A stretch of 64,000 nt of DNA from contig JANPYM010000010.1 of NCBI GenBank assembly GCA_025890175.1, positions 712,427 through 776,426 on the forward strand, given 5' to 3'. A program made the position numbers and the translations under genes. This document shows positions 47,207-59,100 of the stretch, in pieces. Every line of letters begins with the position of its first letter. The stretch's first letter is position 1. The notes under the pieces were generated by a model, which was given only the letters and a program-made list of their open reading frames with translations, was not told the DNA's origin and made no database searches. The stretch comes from Ciborinia camelliae (Eukaryota; Ascomycota; Leotiomycetes; Helotiales; Sclerotiniaceae).

Positions 47207-50200
47207 TTATGCTCGACCCGTGATATAATCCTTATTCTCTATCGTCACACTCTTCGTCATATGGTTGACCTTGTATACTCCAACCAATCGACTCGCGAGT
47301 TCAAACATGTTGTTCCGCAGAGAGATAACGATGAACTGTGCGTTTTTGGTTCGTTCTTTGATGTAAGATGCTACGATAGAAACCTGGGTATGGTCAGCGG
47401 GGTAAATTCGACGCGGCGGAGGTGTTGTACTTACATTTCTAAAATCCAGAGCAGCATCAATCTCGTCCATTACATACAAGGGCGTTGGCTTGTAGTGATG
47501 CAAAGCAAACACCAATGCCAAACTGCTCAATGTCTTTTCACCACCACTCAAGTTTGAGATATTCTTCCAAGACTTCTTTGGTGGCATCACACTGAATAAA
47601 ATTCCTTCCGAGAATGGATCTAGCGAATCCACCAGTTCTAACTCGGCATTTCCTCCCATTGTGATCATTTGGTACATCTCTTTGAGTCGAAGGGAAATCG
47701 TACTGAAACCTTCCATAAATCCCTCGAGACGAAGGCGCCGTAAGTCATCACAGCGTTTCTTGGCAGTGTCTCTCTGAGCTACGGCACTTTGTAAGTCTTG
47801 ATTCCTAGCAGCATGTTCCTCGACTCTTCGACGATATTCTGCAAGTACGCCTAGTTCAACATTGACATTCTGAGTTTTCTCCTCCAGGATTGCAATCTCG
47901 CCTTTCAATGCCTCCTTGCTCATATCAGCGAGTTCGTCTCTGGTGAAAGTAGGAAGTTCTTCCTGTTCAACTTCTTCGCCCAGATCACCGATGTTCTGCA
48001 GAGCAAGTTTGCCCGACTTTTCTTGCCAATACCTTAGCCGCTTTTGGTTTTCGGTTAATACCTTATGGTTCTCCTCAAGCTTGTTGCGCATCTCAATCTC
48101 AATTGCACGGATTTCATTGAGCTCGGCAGTTTTCTCATCAAGATCAGCCTTGAGAGCATTGAGCTCCTTCTTCTTTTCCTTCAGAATCTCTTGGGCTTCG
48201 TCAACTCTGGCTTGCGATCCTTCGGAATTTGATCCTTGATTTTGTATCTCCTCCTCTACTGCTTCTAGATCCGCTATGGAAGCCTGTATCTCCTTGGTGG
48301 CTTTGGCATGATCCTTTTGGTGCTTGACGACTTGTTTCTCAGCTTTGGTTTTGGTCACTTCTGCTGTTGACATAGTCTGACTGAGGGTATCGATCTCTTC
48401 CTTCAAAGAGTCCACCATGGCACGCTGAGCACGAAGCTTCTCACCACCAACCTGCATGATCCTGTCCTGAAGAGCCTTGATCTCATCCTCAACGCTAGAC
48501 GTTTCAGCATGAAGTTTCTCGATTTCTTTTTGGAGCTTTGTGATGTCCTTCTTCAGTGCAGACACTCGACTATCGTCTGTTTGTGATGGCTGGTGCTCCT
48601 TGCTCAACTCCTTGATGCGTCTTTGTGCGTCCGCCAAGTTTCGCTCGGAACTCTCTACCTCTAGACCAAGCTTTTGCATTTTCGTATCGAGTTGCGGTAT
48701 TTGATGGTTTATATCTTTCAGCCTGGTTTCTAGGTCCCTTTGGCGGTTTTGGAACTTCTGGAAAGTTTGTTCAAGCTCATCTCTGTTTACTTCTAACTTT
48801 GAAACTTGCTCTTTGGAGACTTCGGCCACAAGCTTCGAAGACATCAGACCCTTCTTTACTGTATTGCCACCACCAGACATTGTACCTGACTTATCAATCA
48901 ATTGACCATCTAAAGTCACTACACGCCATCGTTTCGCTCCATAGGCGATGCGATTGGCCTGTGCTAAATCTTTTGCTACAAGTGTATTTTGTAGTGAGTG
49001 AAAAAATGCTGGTCTAAACTTGTCATCTTTGGGTTTGATAAGATCGAAGAGACGAGGTACGTTTTCCGGCGTTTGGATGGGCGAGAGATCACGATTTCCT
49101 AATTTATCCAAACACATAAAGTTACCTCGCCCAAGATTAGTCTTTCGAAGATATTCGATACACTGCTGACCAGCCTCGACTGTATCAGTGACAAAATTAT
49201 CCAGGGCGCCACAGGCTGTAGAAATTGCAATATCAAATTGCTGGTCAATCGTGCCCAGATTTCCAAGCCGACCATGAAAACCATCAATCCGGCCCGACTC
49301 TTTGAGCCTCATCAGTCCCGTCAGAACATTTCCTTGGGTTTGAGTATTCGAAAGACTAGCGCGGGCCTCGTCGGCTTTTTGACGAGCACCTGATAGTTTG
49401 GAGCGAAATTCCGGCTCTTTCTGAGACAACTGCGTTAGCTCGGTTTGTAATCGAGCACCGTCCTTTTCCAGCTTCGCCCTTTGCACCTTGCATTGCTCAA
49501 GTTCCTCGAGCTTAGCCTCCCGGCTTTCTTCTATGGTCTGAACTTTCGATTGAATCTCCCGGAGTGCTACAGCACCTGCATTGGCCTTCTCGTGTAGAAT
49601 CGCGAGCTCACTCTCTGCTACAGCAATAGCAGATTGTTTTTGATTAATCTTTTCATTCCAGGGCTCCAATGACTTCTGCTTAGCCGCAATTTGGTCCGAA
49701 AATTCTTGGGTTTTCCCCTTGAGACTATCCCTGATATTAGCGAGCTCTGACTCTTCTTCGGCCATCCTCTGTTCAGTTGCAGTTATCTCCGCGGCAGATT
49801 CCTGGATTTCTTCTGCACATTTCTCGATTGTAGCCCGAGCTTCGGAAATAGCGGAGTCGGATGTATTGATTGTCTTTTCCAGTTTCTTCTGTTTGCCTGT
49901 CAAGAATTTCCTCTTCTCTTCAAGCTTCACTCGCTCTTGTTCGAGATTTGCCATCTCCTTAAGAATTGCTTGCGTGTACTTCTCGACCGACTCATACTCT
50001 TTCTGGCCCTTCTTGTACTCTTTTTCGAGCTGCTTAATTCCTGCTTCGTTGCCCTGATGTTTTTCCATCTCTGCGTCCAGCTGTGCCTGCATCTGACCAA
50101 TAGCCTCTTCGGTAACGGCTAAATTATCACAGCACTCATTAATGTAGACCTGATACAATGCTGATTGCTTCATAGTCAATTCATTTTCGTCCCTGATATA

Positions 50201-51490
50201 AGCAAGGGCTTTGTTTTTCTTATCTTCGAGGGCGCTTTTCTCCTTCTCGACATGTTGAACTCGCCCACTCTTCTCAACACACACTTCATTTAACATTTCC
50301 ACTTCTGTAGCGGATTCTTCGATAGGGGTTTTATATTTGGATGTACCAATAATATCCTCCAGATATTCTAAAAGACCGTCATCATGCTCATTTGCAGCCT
50401 TTGGCTTCATTTGCGCAATCGACTCGACTTCACCTTGAAGAATCAAAAACCGTTTATGATCTAAATCGACCCCTCTATCACGAAGTAGTGTCGTGACAAT
50501 GGTAAAATTTGATTCTTTCCCGTTGATATAATATTTACTGGCATTGTTTTTGAACGCCCTGCGAGATATTACTAAATCAGAATTAGGAATGATTTGATGT
50601 GTTCCATCGGGCTGATCCATCACTTCTTGAAAATGTACAGCGACCTCGCAATGGTCCAGGTCCGGGAAAGCTGCAGAATTATGAATTAATGCGGAAATCT
50701 TGCCCTGTCGCATTTTGCTAGCTCTGAAGCCGAACACAAAAAGAAGAGAATCGATAACATTGGATTTGCCGGAACCGTTAGGTCCAACGACCGAAGAAAA
50801 AGAAGAATGGAAGGGGCCAACTTCCTGACGACCAGCGTAACTCTTGAAATTCGTAAGAATCAAATAAGTGATGACTATTCGAGCCTTTGGACCAGTATCC
50901 TCAACCACTGGAGCTGCCATATTTCTTGACTTTAGCACAATATCCATGGGCTTTTCCAGGATTGTATCCATTGCTCGTATGGGTTTGACAGCTGACTGTT
51001 GACTATCCGAAGTCCCAGGCCTTTCCGTAATATCAGCCAGCACTGTGCTATTGTGCACTTCGGATGACTCGGGAGACTGTGACGCATTCGGTGTTACTAG
51101 AGGCGGGCTTGATTCAGGTGCAATGGAACTGCGTGCGCTTCTGGTGGGCAGCACACTCTTCCTCTTCCGCGGGGCTGCCTTTTTTGTAGGCGACTCCGGC
51201 ATTGGAGTTGCCGTTTGGTCAGGGTCGAATATTTCCGAAGGCTCAATGTTCTCAGCGCCCATACTTTTCTTTGCTCGACCACCTGTGCGAGGCGTAGCTG
51301 CAACCGAATTTGTTGTCTTCCGCCTTGACTGGGGAGCTTTTCGTGGACTACGCTTGGGTGCGGGGGTAAACTCCTCCTCGTCATCTTCCTCAACCTTAAC
51401 TTCAATACTTTCGTCTTCGTCTGATGACTCTACTACCACTTTCCGGCGAGAAGCCGCCCTTCTCGAAGATCGCACTGGGGATTCCGACAT
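47207..51490 (-). CDS. SMC4: Condensin subunit SMC4
   Basis: Core ATPase of the condensin ring that compacts mitotic chromosomes. There are two exons (51490-47435 and 47383-47207) with one 51-nt intron, giving 1,410 aa. The N-terminal Ser/Arg/acid-rich tail (about residues 1-200) is followed by Walker A GPNGSGKSNVID at about 233, first coiled coil to about 730, hinge about 735-900 (GFHGRLGNLGTID, then CGALDNFVTDT), second coiled coil, and the C-terminal signature NLSGGEKTLSSLAL at about 1313 with Walker B YVMDEIDAALD. FKSYAGRQEVGPFH is typical of SMC4 rather than SMC2. The only intron interrupts the codons right after DEIDAALDFRN, and it is open in frame, so retention would insert 17 residues behind Walker B. 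It shares a divergent 365-bp promoter region with the ELYS gene. Confidence 0.97.
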   Translation of the reverse strand: MSESPVRSSRRAASRRKVVVESSDEDESIEVKVEEDDEEEFTPAPKRSPRKAPQSRRKTTNSVAATPRTGGRAKKSMGAENIEPSEIFDPDQTATPMPESPTKKAAPRKRKSVLPTRSARSSIAPESSPPLVTPNASQSPESSEVHNSTVLADITERPGTSDSQQSAVKPIRAMDTILEKPMDIVLKSRNMAAPVVEDTGPKARIVITYLILTNFKSYAGRQEVGPFHSSFSSVVGPNGSGKSNVIDSLLFVFGFRASKMRQGKISALIHNSAAFPDLDHCEVAVHFQEVMDQPDGTHQIIPNSDLVISRRAFKNNASKYYINGKESNFTIVTTLLRDRGVDLDHKRFLILQGEVESIAQMKPKAANEHDDGLLEYLEDIIGTSKYKTPIEESATEVEMLNEVCVEKSGRVQHVEKEKSALEDKKNKALAYIRDENELTMKQSALYQVYINECCDNLAVTEEAIGQMQAQLDAEMEKHQGNEAGIKQLEKEYKKGQKEYESVEKYTQAILKEMANLEQERVKLEEKRKFLTGKQKKLEKTINTSDSAISEARATIEKCAEEIQESAAEITATEQRMAEEESELANIRDSLKGKTQEFSDQIAAKQKSLEPWNEKINQKQSAIAVAESELAILHEKANAGAVALREIQSKVQTIEESREAKLEELEQCKVQRAKLEKDGARLQTELTQLSQKEPEFRSKLSGARQKADEARASLSNTQTQGNVLTGLMRLKESGRIDGFHGRLGNLGTIDQQFDIAISTACGALDNFVTDTVEAGQQCIEYLRKTNLGRGNFMCLDKLGNRDLSPIQTPENVPRLFDLIKPKDDKFRPAFFHSLQNTLVAKDLAQANRIAYGAKRWRVVTLDGQLIDKSGTMSGGGNTVKKGLMSSKLVAEVSKEQVSKLEVNRDELEQTFQKFQNRQRDLETRLKDINHQIPQLDTKMQKLGLEVESSERNLADAQRRIKELSKEHQPSQTDDSRVSALKKDITKLQKEIEKLHAETSSVEDEIKALQDRIMQVGGEKLRAQRAMVDSLKEEIDTLSQTMSTAEVTKTKAEKQVVKHQKDHAKATKEIQASIADLEAVEEEIQNQGSNSEGSQARVDEAQEILKEKKKELNALKADLDEKTAELNEIRAIEIEMRNKLEENHKVLTENQKRLRYWQEKSGKLALQNIGDLGEEVEQEELPTFTRDELADMSKEALKGEIAILEEKTQNVNVELGVLAEYRRRVEEHAARNQDLQSAVAQRDTAKKRCDDLRRLRLEGFMEGFSTISLRLKEMYQMITMGGNAELELVDSLDPFSEGILFSVMPPKKSWKNISNLSGGEKTLSSLALVFALHHYKPTPLYVMDEIDAALDFRNVSTTPPPRRIYPADHTQVSIVASYIKERTKNAQFIVISLRNNMFELASRLVGVYKVNHMTKSVTIENKDYITGRA

Positions 51491-51855
51491 AATGAGGTCC
51501 AGTAAAAGAGTTATTTTTTGCTCGCGGGGGGAAAATTTTGGTTTTTGCTGTGAACAATGTATCTAGATATTTGAATCAGCATTACGCAATGAATCTCAAA
51601 CCGCGAGAGAGATCAGAATACCTGTTAGCGGTGCGTCATAAATTCAATCGATCGTTTGGGCGTAAAATGTGTTGTTAAAGTTAGTTGTTTTTCTTGTTTG
51701 CATATTGCTGAGGGCCATTGTTTACTTCAAAACAGTGAAATGACGCTAAGATAAGCTTCTTATCTACTATCAATATCGTCGCATAGTGATTTCAAAATAT
51801 CATTAAGGATCTCCTTAACCACAAACATTGAGAGGGTACAACACAGCAGTACGAC
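51491..51855. promoter_or_regulatory. Divergent promoter region of SMC4 and ELYS-domain gene
   Basis: 365 bp between two divergent starts, both genes acting on chromatin or the nuclear envelope. No defined binding site identified. Confidence 0.4.
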
Positions 51856-52911
51856 ATGTTTACCTTTCAGAATTTTGAAGAGGTCTTCGACTTTGATCCA
51901 GACTGCTCGTACGATGAATATGCCGTTCGGGAAATTGAGAGCAATCGTAAGAAGCTTGAAGGCTTGTTCGTGGATACTTTATTGAAGAATTTTGAAATCC
52001 GTCGACGTGAGCTTCTACAAATCATTGAGATGGTATATCTCTCACTAACCTGTCCCTAAGCTGTTAAATATTACCCACCAAAATCAAATAATGACCTTAG
52101 AAATCTACACAAAGTCATCATCGACTCAACGGGCGAGGATCATCACAAATTATCGGCACTGTATTACATACTGCTCGACTTCGACGCTCCGACCGGACGG
52201 AGAGACTACTCTACTACATTTGAACAGAAATCATTCTTACCCCAAAGTTACCAAATCTATATCAAGGGTCTTTGGCATTTGGATCGTCTTGATTTTGAGG
52301 TTCGTGATCCTTTGTCTTCAAGGTCCGTAGCTAAAAAGCATGGAACTGACTACTCCTAGTCCGCACTTCAATACCTGACCCATCCATCTTTGATACCGAG
52401 CTTTGCGGATGAAATATTAGAGGCTCTGGTATTGCACTCCTCAGAAGATCTCGCTATTCCATTGGCATACTACCACACCGTACAGCCAGCTTTGACTTCA
52501 TCCCGAGCAACTGAGAGTTTGTTTTCTGCTATCGCAAGAACCAGTGTCACAGAAGCCTTCTACTTCTCACGAGGACAGTCGCAATACATGCAAAGACACA
52601 TGTTCGAATTACTTATTGCAGCTGTTCTCAAAAATTCTCCACCCGAAACAATCGCCGATCGCAGCGTCGAGCTGGTAAATCTGCCATTATCACCAGATGA
52701 AGAAGCTTGGTTCGAGGACTACTTACTTCGCGGGGAAGGAAGAGCAATAAGAAAGGGTCGAGATACAATCATGATGCGACGAATTGGTACCGGAAAATTC
52801 TCAGAGACTCTATCACTAAAAGGTATTGGTGGTAGATCAATTGGAGGACTGGATTGGGAGCGTTTGTCTGCGGCTGTGAAGGAAGGACTAGGGCCAAGAA
52901 TTGATGTATAA
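51856..52911 (+). CDS. ELYS-domain nuclear pore protein
   Basis: Small fungal protein matching the ELYS-like helical domain, which in animals and S. pombe tethers the Nup107-160 complex. Exons 51856-52006, 52061-52299 and 52360-52911 give 313 aa. Visible family features: YDEYAVREIESNRKKL near the N terminus, the YPPKSNNDLRNLH motif, DDHHK-like EDHHKLSALYYILLD, and the LDRLDFESALQYLTHPSLIP block followed by FADEILEAL. Intron 1 is GTGAGC-CTAAG (54 nt); an alternative GT at 52033 fails on phase. Intron 2 uses GTTCGT. The C-terminal half (from about residue 170) is helical with TSVTEAFYFSRGQ. The next gene downstream is another nucleoporin. Confidence 0.85.
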
Positions 52912-53316
52912 AAGAGGATGGGAGGCTGTACATCTATATTGCAAAGATACCAACATAGCGTTATGGAGTTATTTGGGGAGTTACGGTAGTAAGCCCGTAT
53001 TTGAATGATAATGGCAATGTAATTATTTCATTTTGGTGTACTAGACTTTCAAGACACTTTCACTCTTGTGACAATCAATTTTTAAGTTACTTAACTTAAC
53101 CTTACCGACGCGACTAGACCGCGTCTGACCAAACTCAGTTATCTTCAAAAAATTCTTCCTCGTCAATCAAACACTGTTGTATGCACACTTTTATGATGAT
53201 GAAGTCTCTTAATACGCGCGATATCGAATGAATACTGTATAAGTGTAGCCTTTTGGGCTCTGGCCATCGAAGGACGCGTTCCTACCATATTGACTCCAGA
53301 CGTAAGATTACAAACG
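52912..53316. other. Intergenic region between two nucleoporin genes
   Basis: 405 bp, no gene recognised. It serves as 3' flank of the ELYS gene and promoter of the CCCH-FG gene. Confidence 0.5.
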
Positions 53317-55134
53317 ATGGCCGTGTGTAAATTCTGGCAGCAAGGGAATTGCAGATATGGAGGTATGATTCTCGAACCTCGCCCGAGTTTAAGTTTAAAC
53401 CCCTTCTAACTTTTGGAAGCTGGATGCAGATTCGAACACTCCGATCAGAACGCCAATTCCAATAAGAATGGCTTCAACAATCGATTCGCTCCTCTTCAAC
53501 ATCAACCTTCAAATCAAACCAGCTCAAACCCAAACAATTATAATACACAACGAGGAGGTGAGTTTACCCAATATACATGGTTATCCACGGTGGCTTACTA
53601 TGTTATGAAGGGAATGAACAGCATGTACCTTTCAGTCTCGATAAAGCGACTATAAAGCAAGACCTTACGACCGAGAGGCCGCAATGGATTCTTTCGGCGT
53701 ACGGTCCTGGGCGCCATGCGCCAGAGCAGTTGTTTGGCGGACCGGAGCGAGAACAAAGTTTTGAGGAAATGCGCCTTCTCCACTACATTGCGGCAGCTTC
53801 TGGCAATGTTGAACCCGCTGTATGTTCAGAAACCCCGGGTTTATTGACCATTGAAAGCTGATATTTTTTAGATACAAGTTGCAGAGAGACTATGGCAAGA
53901 AGCAGATCAGCAAATGCAGAATGCGCTGAATGATGTGGATGGTGCCATAAATTATATTATCGCCGCCGATACCAAGCATCCGAATAGGAATGATTTCTGT
54001 CAACAGGGCACGTCTGCAGATCAAACGCCTTGGGTTCAGCGAGACAATCCTTCTTCTGGAAGTAGCAATTTCGGTGCACCCATTCAATCGGCCACAGCAA
54101 CGTTTGGGCAACCGTCCACTCAAAATGGTTCAGCCTTTGGGCAACCTTCGAGTCAAAATTCCAATGCATTTGGTGGACCTTCTCAAAGCTTTGGAGTTGC
54201 GCAGCAGGGTGGTGCGCCTGGTGGGTTTGGCCAGCCATCAACTTTAGGTCAAACCCCCAATGCTTTTGGTAATGCTTTCGGACAACCTTCACAACTAGAG
54301 CAAAGGGCAGGGGCTTTTGGAAATCCATCAGCTATGGGACAAAAAGCGAATCCATTTGGTGCACCCTCAAATAGTGGCATGAATGCCGGACAATCGGGTT
54401 TCTCTAACTTTGGTGGTACAAGTAACGCATTCGGTCAACCCAATGCAAACCCTTTGGGTGGCCCTTTTAGTTCAAATCCTCTTCCTCCCGGGATCCAGCA
54501 ACCGCAGGTGAACCCGATAGCACAAAACACCAACCCATTGGCGCCAGTCAACTCCTTTGGTCAGCCTCCTCCAACAAACCCCTTTGGCTCTAATAGCGGG
54601 AATACTCAACCATTTGGTGCTCCTTCACCTGCACCCCAAAATCCCTTCGGGGCTTCAAGCTCCCAGCCGATGAATGCCATGTCAAATCAGTTTACAAACA
54701 GCGGATCACAGTCACAGCAGTTTGGCAATCAACAAAACTTTGGGAATTTAAATATGCCCTCTGCGCTGGGTAGCTCAAATTCGAACACCTTCAGCCCAAA
54801 TTTTCGACCTCCGCCGCCAAATTCCAATACATTGGAGCATCCTCCAGCTCAGAGCTATATCAGAATGGGTCCGAATGAAAGATTGGAGTCTTTCAATGGA
54901 CTGCCAGTTGTGTATAAGGATGGAGAGCCAGGGACCAACATAAATGGAAAGTGGTTCAAAATATGGTGCACAAAAGGGTACCCTGGGCCAAACAAGACCA
55001 TGGAAATGGAGAATGCAGTTTTTGATGAAAGAACAACCGCTGCATATTTACAAGCCAGGCAAACTGGAGCTTTTCCGGGGGGTGTTATGCCTATGATACC
55101 ACCAAAGAGGGAGTGGTGCCTGTGGAACTTTTGA
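53317..55134 (+). CDS. CCCH zinc-finger FG nucleoporin (Nup42/Amo1-like)
   Basis: Cytoplasmic-face nucleoporin family, linked to mRNA export through Dbp5/Gle1 in yeast. Exons 53317-53362, 53420-53557, 53611-53819 and 53872-55134 give 551 aa. The N terminus is a CCCH finger: C-x7-C-x5-C-x3-H in CKFWQQGNCRYGAGCRFEH, split by intron 1. A conserved RPQWILSAYGPGRHAPEQL block and EEMRLLHYIAAASGN follow, then a helix-forming VAERLWQEADQQMQNAL. Residues about 180-450 are Gln/Asn/Pro/Gly-rich with about 18 FG dipeptides, mostly of the type AFGQP, PFGAP and SFGQP. The C terminus YIRMGPNERLESFNGLPVVY is well ordered. It is adjacent to the ELYS-domain gene. Confidence 0.92.
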
Positions 55135-55539
55135 TCCATAAAATTAGATGTGGGCGGTTATGCATTGGGACGGCGTTGTGGGTTTATTACCGCGTGAAAT
55201 CAGAGGAAGAGTATATAACACCTTGCATGGAAAATGTATTGTAGGAATTGAAGGAGCATTGTTCACGAGTACAGTGCTAGGGTTGGTCTAATAAGGGAGA
55301 AAGATGAGACGAGGCCCAAAGTATGTCTATTCGTCTTATTCAAAACTGCTACTTTTGACACTGAAATGTTTTATGTCTTGATCCAAGTTCATTGTTTACA
55401 GACATGATATTTTAATATCTAAATTCAATGTGAACTTTGTCTTGTATCTTGATACTCCTAATCCTTTCGAAGATTTGATGTACCAGTATTCAAATCTAAG
55501 CCGAAAAGTGAATTATCTTCCGAGGTCTCGAAAGCTAGA
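55135..55539. other. Convergent intergenic region, nucleoporin / 2EXR gene
   Basis: 405 bp, no gene recognised. Confidence 0.5.
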
Positions 55540-56187
55540 TCATGCTCTCTCACCCCCCTTTGTGAAAATCACATACCTTACCTTCACATCCCTCATTTCT
55601 CTTTCAACTGCCCCCAGATTTCTCCTCTCTCTGAGATCCCTCTCTATCCTCTCCGCTCCTTCCTTCAAATCCCTTCTCCATGGCGGTATATCCAGAAATC
55701 CCAATTTCCCCTCAAAATTCCGTCCACGTTCAATAACTCTCAATACCTTTCGTAAGTGAGGCATACCTGCTAGCATAGGGAGGAGATTGAATTTGCAGAG
55801 TCTATCCCAACATCGAGAATCAATCCCTAAGGTGTGAACAGGAAAGCATGGGAGGAGAGAAAGAATAGCTTCGATAAGACTGTTAACGGGGGAATAGACA
55901 ATACCATCGGTGAAGGACAGGTAGAGTATATCGTCGGATAGGGATATAGGGATGTACATATGGGGAATGGGGAGGAAGGTATAGGTTGTGAGAGCCAGAG
56001 TGCGGGATTCGCGGGTGATGGACATGAGGATGGGGGGTTTGGTGAGGGAGACGAGGGGGGAGCGGTAACGGTTGTGTCGTGGTGATATTTGGACGATTCG
56101 AGGTGATGGGAGGAGATGGGACCAAATTTCCAGGCGAAGTTCTTTGGGAAGGGATGGGAATAGGGTGAAGGTTGAATCCTGCGCCAT
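55540..56187 (-). CDS. 2EXR-domain protein of unknown function
   Basis: Uncharacterised fungal protein of 215 aa with an N-terminal 2EXR domain: TFTLFPSLPKELRLEIW is the diagnostic stretch, followed by PPILMSITRESRTLALTTY. 2EXR proteins form large families in Leotiomycetes and have no settled biochemical role. Single exon. The start at 56187 (MAQDSTFTLF) is chosen because it precedes the domain directly; an upstream in-frame Met at 56301 would add 38 residues without similarity. The C terminus is Arg/Glu-rich (RRDLKEGAERIERDLRERR), probably a helix. Confidence 0.82.
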   Translation of the reverse strand: MAQDSTFTLFPSLPKELRLEIWSHLLPSPRIVQISPRHNRYRSPLVSLTKPPILMSITRESRTLALTTYTFLPIPHMYIPISLSDDILYLSFTDGIVYSPVNSLIEAILSLLPCFPVHTLGIDSRCWDRLCKFNLLPMLAGMPHLRKVLRVIERGRNFEGKLGFLDIPPWRRDLKEGAERIERDLRERRNLGAVEREMRDVKVRYVIFTKGGERA

Positions 56188-59100
56188 TGTTGATATGAGG
56201 ATCCTAAATGGTGGAGCAGATGGATGTGAGATGTAAACAAATTGGATAAAAATTCCAATGCGGATGTGAGTTTGGGGTTGAAGTGGTCCTGAAGAAGACA
56301 AAGAATTTTTATTCCGTGATGATTTTATACCTTAGCAATTCACAAACAAAGGACAAAGAAACGGAAGACTTGATGTGCCAAAGCTTCTTAAATCTAAAAA
56401 CTTCAACAAAAGTATGACATATTCCCATGACATTTGCCAAAATGGGGCGGCTACCACAAACTGGCATCTTTCGAAGTTCAAATTTTGAAGTCAAGACAGT
56501 GTAACTCGGAGTTGGAATTGTATTGGATTGGTGTAAATGCTCTTGCATTTCATTCAAGCAGCTCCCTTCCTTTTGACATATATAACCTTACTGAACTATT
56601 TTTGCACCGTACTTCTCTGCTTCCAGCCGTAGCATACCAAGTTCCAGGATATCTGGATCAAAGTTTATTATTGCGTATATTTTCGCTCATGAAAAGTAAA
56701 TCAAATCCAGATGATCTTGATCTCATCGAACCCGTGATGTCTGTGGTATGGCACGGGTATATTCACGTGATGGTAAGTAACGTTTATCATGAAGTTATCA
56801 CACACACATGAAGCTGTCTTCTTTTTCTTCACATCCACTCTGTGAACGACATGAATTTTCCCCCTTTGCCACTTTCGAAATCCCTATATCAAACACAAAC
56901 AAAGTATTCTGGTCAAAGTCCAAATGCTTGCCCTGTATCATTTGTACAAAAGGCCCTCAGAGTTGACAAATGGATATGACCATTAAGCCACGTAAAGCAA
57001 CCTCAACAACTACCAATGTAACTAGTATAGGTATACTTCTACTTTCAAAGTTAATAATGCTAAGTTGGCATTGTCAATTGTATTTTTTTCCCTTCAAGAA
57101 TATATGTGACATCATTGATTGGCATACATTCTACCGGTACTTCATCGAAGTTGCACAATTAACCTACCTAGGTATCTGAGAGCTTCAATGTCACCTATCT
57201 GTCTTTCCAAACTTATAAATTTCGAGGAGCAGACGACTAGGTCTCTGCTTCAGCTCACTATGGGAACTAAACAGAAAATAGTTTCGAAAGAACATATTTC
57301 GGGTCAGAGCTATGTGGTTCTATCGGACTCCCCAACTCATGATGCGGATCTGTTTACTTTGGAGGAACATAAAAGCCTCGAAGCTCCCGTCCGCCGCCAA
57401 GATACCACAATTCTTCCCTCTTCATCCTCGTCTTCTATTTCTGGGAATAGTATGGCGAAACTGCTCCGCGCTAGCATTTAAAGTCGTGGATAAACTGGGT
57501 GTGTTTGGGAATTATGAGGAGCAATATGTGAATACTCGGCTATTTGTTACGATTTAGTTTTAGTTATTATTTCTGGAGGATATATGCACCTGGTGTAAAG
57601 TATTTTCTAGTATAAATGCGCAATTATGACACACTACAGTAATATCCCTATAGCTTCATACATAATCTTCATGTAAAATCATAGATATATAGGGCACAGA
57701 TATGCTAGGAAATATAAGAGCAGTTTGATATATTTCCTCCAATGTTTCCTTTGGATTTTGTGACCGCGAAGTCTGACATCTACGCTTTTGATCATCTCAT
57801 CAAACCCATGATATATGGCGACTGTCCCATTAGTACCTAATTACACGTGTGGTTGCCCGTGAATACAATGTTCCTTCATCATTCAAACCAGTTGTGGAAA
57901 CTTGCACTCGGATGACCACCTCTCACCAAAGGAGCTTTACAACATAGTAACAGAAATCTCCTATTGAGCTGTATCAATGTAGAACTTGAAATCGCGGCAG
58001 TTTGTTCTTCCACGATAGCGTAAAGATCTGTATGGTGTCGAGGGATTTTGGTTCGATTGTATTGCGATAGTAATGATGGTATAGATTTAGGGGTTGTTTT
58101 TGATATGTTTACTCGAGTGAGTACCTTAAGAATGAATCGGCGGTTTATATGAATTTAAGAAACCAAGTTGTTGAAGTCTTGAAAATGTAAATACTTATTG
58201 GTAGCAAACAGGCCCTTTGCAAAACCCTTTACAGTAATAATCCGTTGTCCCGACTGAAATAATGATATTCCTTTTTACTGGTACTACCTCAAGTAACGGT
58301 TAGTTTTACATCGACTTTAATATATTATATCTTTCATCCCTTTCTCTAATCCTAATTCTTAAACTAGAGTTTCATATAATTTTTTCGATAATATATTGTC
58401 TTAATACAGGTATGTATCTCAAGTATTCAGGACAGTATATCATATAATGTCTAACGATCTTGGAATAATAACATTCTATAATTTTGCTTCCGATGAGCAT
58501 TCACTGAGAACATCATCTTAATGATTGATTGCTGGTAGTTTTCATATTCAGAATGTGCAGAACTAAGAATCTTTATTGGTTATATATCTTTTGCATTTGC
58601 TCCCGGTGAGCTTTGCATGTTTTGAAAGTTCTTTCATTTCATTTTTCATCTATTCGCCACCCCTTATAACGTCACCCTACCATTTCCAACCCCGCACTTC
58701 CATTTTTTGTCAAAGCTCAAGCTTCACCTCTTTCAACATTCTTCACTCAATATCAAGTTGTCAACCTACTTTATACCTTGCGCATTTCACTCCCCAAAAT
58801 AGTCAGCGCAAACCTATTGAATAGATACAAAGCTAGGTCTCGATTTTATCTTACTTTTCCTCAGACAGAAACTACCAGAAGTTGTTTAGGAGGGGAATAA
58901 AGCGAACGAGCTACCCCTCACCTCAACGCGAACAGAGCTCGTAGATGAACTCAAATTTATGATCGGATCACTCAAGGTATCGATACTTTACAGGAATACA
59001 AAAGATAGCAGCGCATGAAAATCTGTTGGTCAACATTTCATACCCTAGCAATCCTCCTATCAGTACTCATTTTTTTTGTGTACGAAGCTCCACTTACAAA

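Noticed and set aside
51045..51566. 173-codon forward frame opposite the SMC4 N terminus
   Set aside because: Antisense of a low-complexity Ser/Glu/Arg tail; no independent support.
52033..52100. Alternative intron 1 of the ELYS gene (GTATAT ... CTTAG)
   Set aside because: Phases do not match and it would remove the conserved YPPKSNND motif.
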